From Hsuehochloa calcarea (taxonomy: Eukaryota; Streptophyta; Magnoliopsida; Poales; Poaceae), in assembly GCA_036346395.1 (NCBI GenBank), contig CM070598.1, forward strand, positions 8,663,517 to 8,727,516: a stretch of 64,000 bases of DNA. The letters are read 5' to 3'. The position numbers and the translations under genes are program-made. A model generated the notes under the pieces. The model ran no database searches, was not told the DNA's origin, and saw only the letters and a list, made by a program, of their open reading frames with translations. Shown here piece after piece: positions 13,221 to 25,039 of the stretch; positions within the stretch are counted from its first letter, which is position 1; each line of letters opens with the position of its first letter.

Positions 13221-16018
13221 ATGTTGGGGGCGGTGGCAGGGTGCTGCGGGCATTGGCCGCCGGGGGCGGCGGCGGCGGACGGGATGCTGTGGCAGACGGA
13301 GCTGCGGCCGCACGCGGCGGGGGAGTTCTCGATGGCGGCCGCGCAGGCGAACCTTGTCATGGAGGATCAGGCACAGGTGCTCGCCTCCCCCGACTCCACG
13401 CTCGTCGGCGTCTACGACGGCCACGGCGGCCCCGATGCCTCCCACTTCCTCCGTTCCCGTCTCTTCCCCCATGTCCAACGTACGTATACTATTTGCCTTC
13501 TCCTTGGAATATCTTTCTTGTCTTTAGCCGTGCGTGCGATACTAATTTCGTGATCCTTGCGTTCTTGGCGGTGGTGGCAAAGACAGGTTTCGCGACGGAG
13601 CAGGGGGGCATGAGCACGGAGGTGATCCGGAGGGCGTTCGGTGCGGCGGAGGAGGAGTTTCTGCAGCAGGTGAGGCAGGCGTGGCCGAAGCTGCCCCGTA
13701 TGGCGGCCGTGGGCTCCTGCTGCCTTCTCGGGGCCATATCCGGGGACACACTGTACGTGGCCAACCTCGGCGACTCCCGCGCCGTGCTAGGACGGCGCGT
13801 GGTCGGGGGCGGGGTGTCCGTCGCCGAGCGGCTCTCTGCCGAGCATAACGCGGCGTCCGAGGAGGTGCGGCGGGAGCTCGCCGCGCTCCACCCGGACGAC
13901 GGGCAGATCGTGGTGCACACCAGGGGGGCGTGGAGGGTGAAGGGGATAATTCAGGTGAGAGCCTCACGAGGAAACCCTTCCCTTTGATTAATTCGATGCG
14001 GTTGGGGGGGCGGGGCATAAATATCGCTGCTTGAGGATAAAATTTGCAGGTTTTGGTCGCGTATTGGTGTGTTTGCGTTGGAATTTTGGGTAGTTTGTTT
14101 GCACATTCAGATATAAATATGATATAGCAGTTCTTGATGAAATTTCACCAGAGATTCAGAGTTCCCTAATTTACAGTGAAAAGCCATGTAGATTCCAAAA
14201 CTTGGAAATTAACTTATGTACTTGTTCTTCAGTGGATTTCCAGGTAGCAAGTGAAAGAAATTGCTTCCTTTCGTTGATTGTTCTGCACTTCTGCTGCCTT
14301 GGTTTTAGTTTGATTGTTATGCAGTTGACCATGTGTAAGAGGTTTGAGATGTCACTATGTCAGAAATGAAAACTAACACAACGGAAAAGCTTGTCACCAC
14401 GTGTAAGAGGTTTAAGATGTCACTATGACAGAAATAAAAACTACGGAATTGCTAAAAAACTATCGCATATTTTTTTTAAAAGAAAACAGTCGATTTTCCG
14501 ACCTTACAATTGTGCGTAGAGATTCGTGCTTTGGCAGGCAACATCGTCTTCTCCGAAGATTTGCTAAATAACATTCGATTGTTTTCTTTTGTCAAAATAG
14601 TCGCATTTTCTTTGAGATTTGCACTTCTTCTCATACGATGAATTGAGTCTGATTTATTATGATTTTTTTTCGGACCATAACAGGTTCACTACATTGCCGT
14701 ATTTTGTTGGTATAGAATTTTTTTTGTTTTTGTTTTTGCTAAATATCTCAAAGTATATGTTAGATTTTGAATCATGTGATGGAAATATGAGTTATTAAGA
14801 CTTTTGATAACAATTACAGTGATCAAGAACAAAAATTACATATATAAATTCTTATAATTTATATATAATGAAGTTGTAAATGAACTAAAATTTGAATGTT
14901 TTTTTGTTGAGAAAACAGTCGAATGTTGTATCCTAAAAACTAACACAACGGAAAAACTTTTCACGACGTTTTTAGGAAACCGGCTGACCATACTTAAGAA
15001 TGTTTTCCTCCATTATTTTAGAGTGAATACTGAAATGACAAATTTAGCCTTTTATTTATTAATTTGCTGTGATTCTTCTGCGTCCATTCTTATAGTTGCA
15101 GCTTTGCATAGTATCTTGGATTCCTGTTATTACAACCTATGCATTTGAGCTCTCTCTCAGTTATAAGCTACTCTGTTTATCTGCGGAGAGCTAATGAACT
15201 TGGACATTGTTTGATAATTAGCTTATGCTTTTATCTTTTTGTAATCAGTCATCAGTTATCCTATGAGATTTTTTTTAGAAACTGAAGTTTTCTTAGGAGA
15301 ACTTCTGACGTTTATTACGAAGTTTCATAGAAGCAGAGGAAACAGAAGTAACGTGAACTAATATTTGATTGATGTACTGTCAGGTGTCAAGATCCATTGG
15401 TGATGTTTACTTGAAGAAACCAGAGTATAGCATGGACCCCTTGTTTAGGCAAATTGGTCCCCCTATTGCATTGAAGAGGCCGGCTCTTAGCGCTGAACCA
15501 TCAGTTCAAGTTCGCAAACTGAAACCAAATGACCTGTTTCTGATATTTGCTTCAGACGGTCTTTGGGAGCATCTCAGCGACGACGCTGCTGTGCAAATTG
15601 TCTTCAAGAATCCAAGAACGGTAATATTTTATATGTCACATTAACAACATTTGTTATTGCCATCATGAGGGAATTTCTCCACGCATGAATGATCTGTTAG
15701 GCAATGAAATAACACCAAGTTTATGTGAAATAATTCATGCAGGGAATAGCAAACAGATTAGTAAGGGCTGCCTTGAAGGAAGCCACAAGGAAGAGAGAGG
15801 TCAGTTTCCGTGATCTGAAGACGTTACAGAGGGGAGTGAGGCGGCATTTCCACGACGACATCAGCGTCGTTGTGGTCTATCTTGACCGGCACCGCGGGCG
15901 CCGTCACACCAGGGTCGTCGACTCGAGCAGCAACTGCACCAGTACCCCCGTCGACATCTACTCCTCCAGCTCCGGCCAATCTGCAGAGCCTCTGCAAGCT
16001 TATCGGGGCTCTGGTTAG
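13221..16018 (+). CDS. protein phosphatase 2C (clade D-like), four exons
   Basis: Metal-dependent serine/threonine phosphatase. Exons: 13221-13479, 13587-13954, 15384-15620 and 15743-16018 (TAG), all with GT/AG borders. They join to 1140 nt, or 379 residues, which is normal for the family. Metal-binding and signature motifs are intact: VYDGHGG at residues 64-70, GSCCLLGAISGDTLYVANLG in exon 2, SRSIGD at 211-216, DGLWEH from 267, and DDISVVVV near 326, whose Asp is a metal ligand. The start is the ATG opening MLGAVAGCCG, as in clade D relatives; in-frame sequence upstream resembles 5' UTR. Clade D members dephosphorylate plasma-membrane H+-ATPase in the SAUR pathway; that role here is inference. 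The 1.4-kb second intron carries an insertion (14443-14933). Confidence 0.92.
14443..14933. mobile_element. 491-bp insertion in PP2C intron 2 with 8-bp target duplication
   Basis: The 8-mer TAAAAACT occurs immediately before (14435-14442) and after (14934-14941) this block. Removing the block rejoins a local repeat: AAAACTAACACAACGGAAAA occurs intact at about 14370 and is split by the insertion in the second copy. No clear terminal inverted repeats are visible, so the class is uncertain; an 8-bp duplication favours hAT. Confidence 0.55.
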
Positions 16019-16747
16019 TAGACTGGACAGACTGCAATTCAAGTTAAGACTTTATATCTCTGGTTGGTAAATGGTAGAGTTGCAGATAAGTAACAGGAAC
16101 TGCAATGGCATCATCGGTAAAACGCGCGATGTGCATAAATAGTGTGGGGTGCGTGGCATTTTGATGTCGAAGAAATCATTTGATTTTTGGCTTATGGAAT
16201 TGCAACATTTCTTTTTTGTTGATTTTCTGCTTAACCAGCGGTTAACCCGTGCATTAGTGCATTATAACGGGCAAGTTAAATTAGCACTATCACACTGTAA
16301 TGTCGTGTGATAGTTAATTACGAACAGAAAGCTAGTAGAGACTTGAGAATAATGTATGCTAAATTTGCAGATGCATTATTTTCCCCTGGTACGAGTATTT
16401 ATCAAAAACTTTGCTTTCCTGTAATGACCGGAGTGTGTGTGTGTGTGTGTGGGGGGGGGATAGTACCTGAAAGCTGAAATTGGGTTCCCTGCCCCTTGCC
16501 CAAATAACACCCAAGTTATAGGTTCAAGGCGGTTTCTGATAACTAAACGCCATACCTACCGGAAGACGTCTTTGTACCAAGCGACAGACCGACAGTCGTT
16601 GTACGCTTCCATAGCTAAACACCCCCTCCTCTCTAAGAAGACGGGTTACCCAGTCGAAGCCGCCTGTCTCTCTTCAAGTCAGTTGTACACTACTATAGCG
16701 TTATAGATATTCTTACTCCAGTATTAAATACATGCATCGATTTCTTC
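16019..16747. other. PP2C 3' region with GT/G microsatellite
   Basis: Presumed 3' UTR and downstream DNA. It contains a (GT)n run followed by a G9 run at about 16433-16459. No gene is recognised before the hAT remnant that starts near 16748. Confidence 0.5.
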
Positions 16748-17860
16748 TTGCTACATCAGCGATACGCTTATCATACTATTAACTTTGTAGTCAAATGTGG
16801 TTTGAAGAGATTGAATCCGTATATTAAAACTTTTCGCGATACGATTTCTTTCGTGAATAATTCTATCATAAGAATAGCAGCATATAAGAACTTATGCAGG
16901 ACGATGGGTATACGTTCAAAAAAGTTCAGTTTAGATATGCCGGTAAGATGGAACTCTATGTACCTTAAGCTTAAGAGTCTTTTACCATAAGAGTATTTTT
17001 TAAAAAAAATTCAAACGAACTATCAGAGTGCTGACGGTAGTATACTATTGACTGAGCAACATTGGTTCGTTGCTGAGAAGATACTACAATTTTTAGAATT
17101 TTTTATGAGGCAATTGTTGCTCTATCCGCTGTCTACTATCCAACATCTCTTATCATTGTGCATAGTATTTTACAGATTGCTACTCAATTGAAAAATATTT
17201 GAAAATGACTTAGTTTAACGCGAGGCTATTGTTGCCATAAAAAGTAAATACCTTAAATATTGAAAAGAAATCTATTTCCTATATGCATTTACATTTGTTT
17301 CAGATCTTAGAGCAAAAATTGAAGTATTTGGTAATGTACTTGATTTTCTTAGTGATGCTACAGGGCTGGACTATACTAATTATTTTGCAGAAGTTTGTTC
17401 TCGATTACATGAGGTTTACCAAAGGTATGAAAATAAGTTCCGGGAAGTCCACTTGCAGCGATCTCCAGTAGCCCCCACCTCAAGTAACAAGACAAATATG
17501 TGGGGCAAGATCTTCGATGCCTCTTCCTCTAGGTCTAGGTCTTCTTCTTCTACAACGCAGCCTGCTCAGCCAAGAACCCTAAAGAGTGAGGAACTATACA
17601 CATATCTAGACAGCGATACGATGGATTTTAACTCATAAAACTTTAAAATTTTGCAATGGTGATAAGCTCATAAGTTAATATATCTCGTGCTATCTATACT
17701 TGCACATGATGTATTAATTGTTCATGTCTTTATGGTTTTCTTAGAGTCTGTTTTTAGTCTTTCTGGAAAAATATTGGAGGAAAAAAGAATAAGTCTCACA
17801 AGTGAGATAGTGGAGAACAAGATGATTCACGAACACAACACTCTGTAGAAAATTCAAAGT
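16748..17860 (+). pseudogene. hAT transposase remnant (RICESLEEPER/Ac-type)
   Basis: Broken transposase of the hAT superfamily, related to the BED-finger RICESLEEPER proteins of grasses. Recognisable blocks in order: the LNPYIKTFRDTISFVNNS and LDMPVRWNSMYLKLK region (16748-16990); a middle part around 17283-17640 with FAEVCSRLHEVYQRYENKFR in a shifted frame; and the C-terminal dimerisation domain around 17640-17860, with the FSLSGKILEE motif of the hATC region. Stops and frame changes between blocks rule out a working enzyme, and the N-terminal BED finger is missing. The 3' part (from 17770) is included in the tandem duplication that also carries the SWIB first exon. Confidence 0.75.
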
Positions 17861-18405
17861 TGTCGGAGATGTTTAAAAACCTGTACTTAGACAACGACAC
17901 GTAGAACAATGATGTATGTAGAGCTATATGTTGTACTCTTTTTTTCTTTGCTAAGGTTTTCTCATGTTGAGTTTTTACTTGATAAAGATTTTAACAGGAC
18001 AACTATTTAAACATTAATAAAGCTCTTTATTACATTTTTAATATGTTTATCTATTTTTTTTTATAATTTTTATATTTATTTGTGAATATATATATATATT
18101 TTTTGATATTTTTTTATTTTTTAAAATTTAATGAACTAAATGAGTCGAAACGGCCGTTAGACTAAATAGTCGAAACAACCCATCGAACTAAATGGACCCG
18201 GACCTACCCAACGTGACAAGCTATCGAACCGTACCTGACCGTCTTAACGTGAACCGCTATAACAAACTCATCTATTGATCAGGCCACGACAGACCGTCCG
18301 ACCAACGCCATCTCTAGAACCCCAAACCCCCGTTCCGCCGGCCATTATCCAAACCAAACCCAACCCCAAGCTCGGACCGCACCGAAGTGACCTCACCGAG
18401 CCCAG

Positions 18406-18711
18406 ATGGCAGCCGCCTCCATGCTCACCACGGCGTCGCTCTCCTTCTCCCCGCTCGTCCTCCTCCGCCCCGCCTCTCCCGCCGCCGCCTCCTTCGCCCC
18501 GCCGCACCGCGCCGCCACCGTGGTGCGCGCAGCGGCCGCTTCGTCCAAGTCTCCGGCTGCGACTGCGGCCCCGAAGAAGAGGGCGGCGACCGGCATCACG
18601 AAGCCGCGGCCCGTATCCCCGGCGCTGCAGGCGGTGGTGGGCGCCGCGGAGATCCCCCGCACCGAGGCCCTCAAGCGCCTCTGGGCCTACATCAAGCAGC
18701 ACAACCTCCAG
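18406..18711 (+). CDS. SWIB protein, duplicated first exon (upstream copy)
   Basis: Encodes residues 1-102 of the SWIB protein and ends in the sequence CAG|GTGTCC, a usable splice donor. The protein sequence is the same as in the downstream copy at 21007-21312. It has its own copy of the upstream promoter region. Splicing from here to the only second exon (23527) would need an intron of 4.8 kb that skips the downstream first exon, so it may be an alternative promoter/exon or a silent relic. There is no coding lesion. Confidence 0.7.
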
Positions 18712-18878
18712 GTGTCCAGGCAAAACCCCAAACCTATGTCTATATGAGTTGCTTTTTTTGGTGTAGTTGATTTGGATGTGAAAAATGAAGTGAGCAAATA
18801 TAACTAAGATGGGATAGCTTGGCGTTTTATAAACATCGAACTGGAACAAATCTGAGAGTTTCGTTTGGAACAGGTGTA

Positions 18879-19707
18879 TTACCTCCGTTTTTTTTCCTTG
18901 CCGATATCTGATAGCGACACGGTCTCCAAAGCCAGGGGCGGAGGGAAGGGGGCTAGCAGGGCCTGCCCCCTATGACTCATGCAATTTATTTAGTAATTAG
19001 CCAAGGAGTAAGCCTTGCTTAGCATTGGCCCCTGTCAATCAACTTATGGTATGATCGACATGTTTTTAAGGAGCTGAAAAGCTTAATTCATGACCAATTA
19101 AAACCATTTATCTACTCTCCAAACAAGGCCTCAAAGTGACACGATCATGATTTGTATTCCATTGCTCTATTCTTTAGTATAGTCCGAGCTCTAATCATTT
19201 TGTGATATACATTTTTTTTGGGTAGCAGCTTGTATGATAGGATGTAGCAAATTAGAAAAACCAATATCATGATGTTATATTAGTAGATGTCGTGATCCAT
19301 GTTTTTACTACTATAGCCTTCCTGAAGGAGGAATCAACGGAAAAACATGTTTTGAACTATCAATCATGGATCCATCAAAATTTAAACAATCTGCTCTTTT
19401 TTTTCATAATGATCAATCCGTAATATCTTACCAAATAGAATAGTACCAAATTCATGTCTCTCCTCCCCTATGATCTAATCCTGGCTCCGCCTTTGTCCAA
19501 AACACATCTTTAATCATTACCTTTTCTAATTATATATTAGTAAAAATTATTAAAAATGTAATGATATGAAAGTATTTTTTATGAAAAATCTAGTAATATC
19601 ACTTCCAAATGACAAATCCAAGTAATTTTGTGTATATTTGTGGTCAGTTTTAAAAGGTTGACCACACGCATTCTAAAAACGACATCTAAAAAATAATGGA
19701 GGGGGTA
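18879..19707. mobile_element. Stowaway-like MITE carrying a nested hAT MITE (unit A)
   Basis: Outer element: TTACCTCCGTTTTTTTT on the left pairs with AAAAAATAATGGAGGGGGTAA on the right, the CTCCCTCCGT-type end of grass Stowaway-like elements. Inner element 18933-19495: inverted ends CAGGGGCGGAG / CTCCGCCTTTG, flanked by TCCAAAGC and TCCAAAAC, an 8-bp target duplication with one mismatch that marks an hAT MITE. The whole nest is repeated about 2600 bases downstream in unit B. Confidence 0.6.
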
Positions 19708-20102
19708 ACATTTTTCTCCAGCTAGGCAGCTACTGCCGCATTTTCCTGTATCCCAGATGTTGGAGCCCCACTATATAATTAGAACGTCGTTTGCATGTTT
19801 AATGACTCTTAGGTGAAGTAATCAAGGAGCTTGTATGCCCCATCATGTTGTTGATATGCAAAATTAGGTTCTGGTGATGCATGTAGATTTTACCTGCTCT
19901 TGTTTGACTCTAGTGCAAATTGTTGTTTGGTGTATGGTAAGAAAAAATTGATGGGAGTTTGTGACATTTTGCTCTTACACATTGCATAGCAGTTAGTAGG
20001 GTGTATGGAAGATGATCCCATGTGATGGAGCGATGATGCTCTCCTATGTGATGAAATGTCTGAGATGCAGGTTTTTCTTAAGTGACATTTGTGGATATGT
20101 TT

Positions 20103-20349
20103 AGGGATAAAAAAACCGGAACCGGGCAATTTCCCATCCGTTGGCCGGAAACGGTAACTGGCCACCCAGTGGTGGGAATTACTGGAAAAAATCCGGATGA
20201 AATTCGCTTAAATTTGCTTAAAAACCAGCCAAAATTCAAAAATTGTAATTTGAATTTGCTAAACCGGGATAAACCGGCTGGTTTTTCCGTTCCAAGTCCC
20301 CATCGGTAAGACCCGTTACCGCCGGTAACCGGCCGGTTTTTTATATCCA
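20103..20349. mobile_element. AT-rich MITE with ACCGG inverted ends (unit A)
   Basis: Inverted ends GGATAAAAAAACCGG and CCGGTTTTTTATATCC surround 247 bases rich in CCGGTAACC words. The flanks share the 11-mer TGGATATGTTT (20092-20102 and 20350-20360), which contains the probable target-site duplication. A second copy lies near 22703-22949 in unit B. Confidence 0.6.
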
Positions 20350-21006
20350 TGGATATGTTTGTTCTTTGTTGAATATTGGAGGAAAAAGAATAAGTCTCAC
20401 AAGTGAGATAGTGGAGAACAGATGATTCACTTAACACAACACTGTAGAAAATTCAAAGTTGTCGGAGATGTTTAAAAACGCATCTTAGACAACAATTACG
20501 CAGAACAAACGATGTATGTAGAGCTATATGTTGTCTTTCTTTTTTTTCTTTCATAAGGTTTTTCACGTTGAGTTTTTACTTGATAAAGATTTTAACAGGA
20601 CAACTATTTAAACATTAATAAAGCTCTTTATTACATTTTTAATATGTTTATCTATTTTTTTTTATAATTTTTATATTTATTTGTGAATATATATATATAT
20701 ATATTGATATTTTTTTATTTTTAAAAATTTAATGAACTAAATGAGTCGAAACGGCCGTTAGACTAAATAGTCGAAACAACCCATCGAACTAAATGGACCC
20801 GGACCTACCCAACGTGACAAGCTATCGAACCGTACCTGACCGTCTTAACGTGAACCGCTATAACAAACTCATCTATTGATCAGGCCACGACAGACCGTCC
20901 GACCAACGCCATCTCTAGAACCCCAAACCCCCGTTCCGCCGGCCATTATCCAAACCAAACCCAACCCCAAGCTCGGACCGCACCGAAGTGACCTCACCGA
21001 GCCCAG

Positions 21007-23646
21007 ATGGCAGCCGCCTCCATGCTCACCACGGCGTCGCTCTCCTTCTCCCCGCTCGTCCTCCTCCGCCCCGCCTCTCCCGCCGCCGCCTCCTTCGCCC
21101 CGCCGCACCGCGCCGCCACCGTGGTGCGCGCAGCGGCCGCTTCGTCCAAGTCTCCGGCTGCGACTGCGGCCCCGAAGAAGAGGGCGGCGACCGGCATCAC
21201 GAAGCCGCGGCCCGTGTCCCCGGCGCTGCAGGCGGTGGTGGGCGCCGCGGAGATCCCCCGCACCGAGGCCCTCAAGCGCCTCTGGGCCTACATCAAGCAG
21301 CACAACCTCCAGGTGTCCAGGCAAAACCCCAAACCTATGTCTATATGAGTTGCTTTTTTTGGTGTAGTTGATTTGGATGTGAAAAATGAAGTGAGCAAAT
21401 ATAACTAAGATGGGATAGCTTGGCGTTTTATAAACATCGAACTGGAACAAATCTGAGAGTTTCGTTTGGAACAGGTGTATTACCTCCGTTTTTTTTCCTT
21501 GCCGATATCTGATAGCGACACGGTCTCCAAAGCCAGGGCGGAGGGAAGGGGCTAGCAGGGCCTGCCCACCTATGACTCATGCAATTTATTTAGTAATTAG
21601 CCAAGGAGTAAGCCTTGCTTAGCATTGGCCCCTGTCAATCAACTTATGGTATGATCGACATGTTTTTAAGGAGCTGAAAAGCTTAATTCATGACCAATTA
21701 AAACCATTTATCTACTCTCCAAACAAGGCCTCAAAGTGACACGATCATGATTTGTATTCCATTGCTCTATTCTTTAGTATAGTCCGAGCTCTAATCATTT
21801 TGTGATATACATTTTTTTTGGGTAGCAGCTTGTATGATAGGATGTAGCAAATTAGAAAAACCAATATCATGATGTTATATTAGTAGATGTCGTGATCCAT
21901 GTTTTTACTACTATAGCCTTCCTGAAGGAGGAATCAACGGAAAAACATGTTTTGAACTATCAATCATGGATCCATCAAAATTTAAACAATCTGCTCTTTT
22001 TTTTCATAATGATCAATCCGTAATATCTTACCAAATAGAATAGTACCAAATTCATGTCTCTCCTCCCCTATGATCTAATCCTGGCTCCGCCTTTGTCCAA
22101 AACACATCTTTAATCATTACCTTTTCTAATTATATATTAGTAAAAATTATTAAAAATGTAATGATATGAAAGTATTTTTTATGAAAAATCTAGTAATATC
22201 ACTTCCAAATGACAAATCCAAGTAATTTTGTGTATATTTGTGGTCAGTTTTAAAAGGTTGACCACACGCATTCTAAAAACGACATCTAAAAAATAATGGA
22301 GGGGGTAACATTTTTCTCCAGCTAGGCAGCTACTGCCGCATTTTCCTGTATCCCAGATGTTGGAGCCCCACTATATAATTAGAACGTCGTTTGCATGTTT
22401 AATGACTCTTAGGTGAAGTAATCAAGGAGCTTGTATGCCCCATCATGTTGTTGATATGCAAAATTAGGTTCTGGTGATGCATGTAGATTTTACCTGCTCT
22501 TGTTTGACTCTAGTGCAAATTGTTGTTTGGTGTATGGTAAGAAAAAATTGATGGGAGTTTGTGACATTTTGCTCTTACACATTGCATAGCAGTTAGTAGG
22601 GTGTATGGAAGATGATCCCATGTGATGGAGCGATGATGCTCTCCTATGTGATGAAATGTCTGAGATGCAGGTTTTTCTTAAGTGACATTTGTGGATATGT
22701 TTAGGGATAAAAAAACCGGAACCGGGCAATTTCCCATCCGTTGGCCGGAAACGGTAACTGGCCACCCAGTGGTGGGAATTACTGGAAAAAATCCGGATGA
22801 AATTCGCTTAAATTTGCTTAAAAACCAGCCAAAATTCAAAAATTGTAATTTGAATTTGCTAAACCGGGATAAACCGGCTGGTTTTTCCGTTCCAGGTCCC
22901 CATCGGTAAGACCCGTTACCGCCGGTAACCGGCCGGTTTTTTATATCCATGGATATGTTTGTTCTTTGTTGAATAGAGTTAATTTCCAGACATAATAGAG
23001 TTAATTTCCAGACATTATGTGTCTGAATTGCTTCCATTGTGTATCGACTGAAAGATCATATTTTTTCAAATTCTATATTCTGATTAATAGAGTGTTTGGT
23101 TGATTTGATGAGGCTGACTTCGCCCAATCTCTTTGGTATTATATAGTCCTAGTCCCAACGATTACAATCCAACTCCATGTCATACATTTTATTAGGACAG
23201 ATTTTCAGTCCCTCCCTAATATGAAACTATATTATAAGGGGATTGGAAAAATAGCAGCGAGGTCCCTTTCCTCGTCGTTATGGATTGCTTGTGCCCAAAT
23301 GTTCTAGTAAATTTAGGAGTATGCTTAGTTATCTTACATATACATTCTTCGTAATTTACGCTTTAGGAAGTCTATTTCCCAACTGCACTTCTCATTTGCG
23401 GAGTACTGCACTTCTCATCTCTCTTTTCCAACTGCAACTTCTCATTATTGGCATTGCCCCCTTTTTTATTTACTACTAGCATTTCTTCATCTGTTGCTGG
23501 ATTAACATTTTCCTCCTTGTTTCCAGGATCCTGAGGACAAGAAGGTCATCGTCTGTGATGAGATGCTGAAAGTCCTGTTTGCTGGGCGAGAGCGCGTTGG
23601 ATTCCTTGAGGTCGCCAAGCTTCTCAACCCTCACTTTGTGAAGTGA
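21007..23646 (+). CDS. chloroplast-type SWIB/MDM2 domain protein
   Basis: Small SWIB (BAF60b) domain protein, predicted to be plastid-targeted. Exon 1 is 21007-21312 and exon 2 is 23527-23646 (TGA), joining in frame to 141 residues. Residues 1-60 are rich in Ala, Ser and Pro with few acidic residues, fitting a chloroplast transit peptide. The SWIB fold begins near ALQAVVGAAEIPRTEALKRL and continues in exon 2 with VIVCDEMLKVLFAG and the terminal VAKLLNPHFVK. Plant proteins of this size associate with plastid nucleoids or nuclear chromatin; the exact role here is inferred. The first exon and promoter exist in two copies (see 18406-18711); this nearer copy needs an intron of 2.2 kb and is the simpler choice. 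Confidence 0.85.
21480..22307. mobile_element. Stowaway-like MITE with nested hAT MITE (unit B)
   Basis: Copy of the nested element described at 18879-19707, carried along by the tandem duplication. The inner CAGGGCGGAG end has lost a base relative to unit A. Confidence 0.55.
22703..22949. mobile_element. AT-rich MITE with ACCGG inverted ends (unit B)
   Basis: Second copy of the 247-bp MITE at 20103-20349, nearly identical (one visible change, CCAAGTCC to CCAGGTCC). It arose by the segmental duplication rather than by transposition. Confidence 0.55.
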
Positions 23647-25039
23647 GATGCCTCTTTTATGCAGTTTAAGAGTTAGCCTAGATGGTTTCTAGTGATCTTG
23701 AGGCAGCGTAGGCTGGTTTTGGTTTCCCGAGTTAGCTCGACTTCGTTGGGTTCGTTCTATAGCTCTCTGCGGGCAATGTTAGTGCACCTCTGGCAGTAGT
23801 AATCTGGACCTTGTTAAGCACTTTAAGCACGTACGGTATGCTTGTACTCAGCTTGTGTTTATTAACAAGCGATGTGTTCTGGGATCTAAGCAGCATGCCG
23901 AGTCCACACCTTACCTTTGTCGCAGTGCATGTATACCGTTGCTTTCCTTATGTTTTTGGTACGTCACATCGCATTGCCTCTATGGACAGTACATGTGTAT
24001 GCATGTGATGCACCACGCTAGCGGCTGCTCGGCGGCGCCTGATGGAGGCCGCCACCTCCTGCCTCGGGCGGTGGGTCGTCCAGGAGGCACGGGGCAACAC
24101 TCCAGCATAGGGCTGCTCGGCGGCGCCTGAATGGAGGCTCCGTCCACCTCATTTATCATGCCATCGGGCGGTGGGCTCAAACTCGAAACTTCGCGAACAG
24201 GAGGCCGGCTCGGCTCGCAGCTCGAACGGCTCGCGAGCCGCGGGCACACTACTCCAGCACTCAGCCCGTCAGCCGCGGTAGTGCTCTCGTGCCGTGGATC
24301 CGCCGTGTATTGCGTGTGCGTCGTGCATGCGTGACACCGAACCTATTGCCTGCGTGTGCGTCATGGATGCACCTAAAATGTAGTCCCACTCGGCTGCTCC
24401 GCTCCTGCGGTCCTGTCAGATACGACGAGTTTTTTTCTTCTTCTTTTCTTTTTTTTTTTAAAAAAAAAAAATCCGGCGAGTTTACAACCCGGATACAGCA
24501 ACTGAGCAACCTGGTCCAGGCCCAAGCCTCCAAGGTTCATCAGGGCTGGATAAATCCGGCCCAATATAAGTTGTGCGAGCCTAGTCCGAAGCTAACTCGG
24601 GACCTACGTACATTCACGGCTCGGACTGCGAAGCCTATTGGGCTCATCCTGAAGTTCAAAGGCGCAACGGAGAACGGACATACTATCTATAGCCGTGACC
24701 GGCATACACAATTCGAGGGGGATATAGATTTTTTTTTGCAGTATTGGTACGTTTCCGCGTTGTATCTACAGAAATGATCGTTCTTTTTTTCTTCAAATTT
24801 TGCCCCTGTTCTTACGGTCATCGTGCAGCGGCGCTTCTCCGGCTGCCACGCACGTGCCTGTCCGCACGGCCGTATATGCCAAACATCATGTCGTTCTTCC
24901 GCTACAAGTCCGTTGGGATGCATCACTTCTACTGTCCGCGTTTGATACACAGATTAGCGCTCCCCCTCGGTCATCTACACTGCACATCTGGGAGGTACGA
25001 GATTCTCAGTTCACGTCCAAAATGTTTATATGTACTGAC
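23647..25039. other. SWIB 3' UTR and repeat-rich intergenic DNA
   Basis: After the SWIB stop the 3' UTR extends to roughly 24000. A 25-base word around GGCTGCTCGGCGGCGCCTGA is repeated at about 24020 and 24111. At 24170-24250 there is a GGCTCGGCTCGCAGCTCG-type block like the interiors of grass hAT MITEs. The frames at 24289-24777 and 24744-25067 show no recognisable domain. Confidence 0.35.

Larger units (their letters stand above)
17770..20371. repeat. tandem duplication unit A, 2.6 kb
   Basis: The first of two head-to-tail copies with few differences. It begins inside the hAT transposase C-terminus (AATATTGGAGG) and contains the hAT 3' end, the SWIB promoter and exon 1, and the first part of the intron with its MITEs. 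It ends at GTTGAATA, where the second copy begins with the same AATATTGG. The join has a 4-base shared AATA, consistent with microhomology-mediated or unequal exchange. Confidence 0.9.
20372..22971. repeat. tandem duplication unit B, 2.6 kb
   Basis: Second copy, offset by about 2600 bases. Differences from unit A are scattered single bases and small indels, such as GTATCC/GTGTCC within exon 1 and length changes in the TA-rich tract near 20690. Beyond 22975 the sequence departs into the rest of the SWIB intron. The near identity points to a recent event. Confidence 0.9.

Noticed and set aside
13241..13987. A 248-residue + strand frame across the PP2C gene
   Set aside because: It reads exon 1 in the wrong frame, crosses the first intron and picks up exon 2 by chance; the spliced model explains all conserved motifs.
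12926..14018. Minus-strand frames opposite PP2C exons
   Set aside because: GC-rich antisense shadows of real exons with no family motifs.
18268..18849. A 193-residue minus-strand frame opposite SWIB exon 1, repeated at 20869
   Set aside because: Arg/Gly-rich antisense of the transit-peptide region; repeated only because the segment is duplicated.
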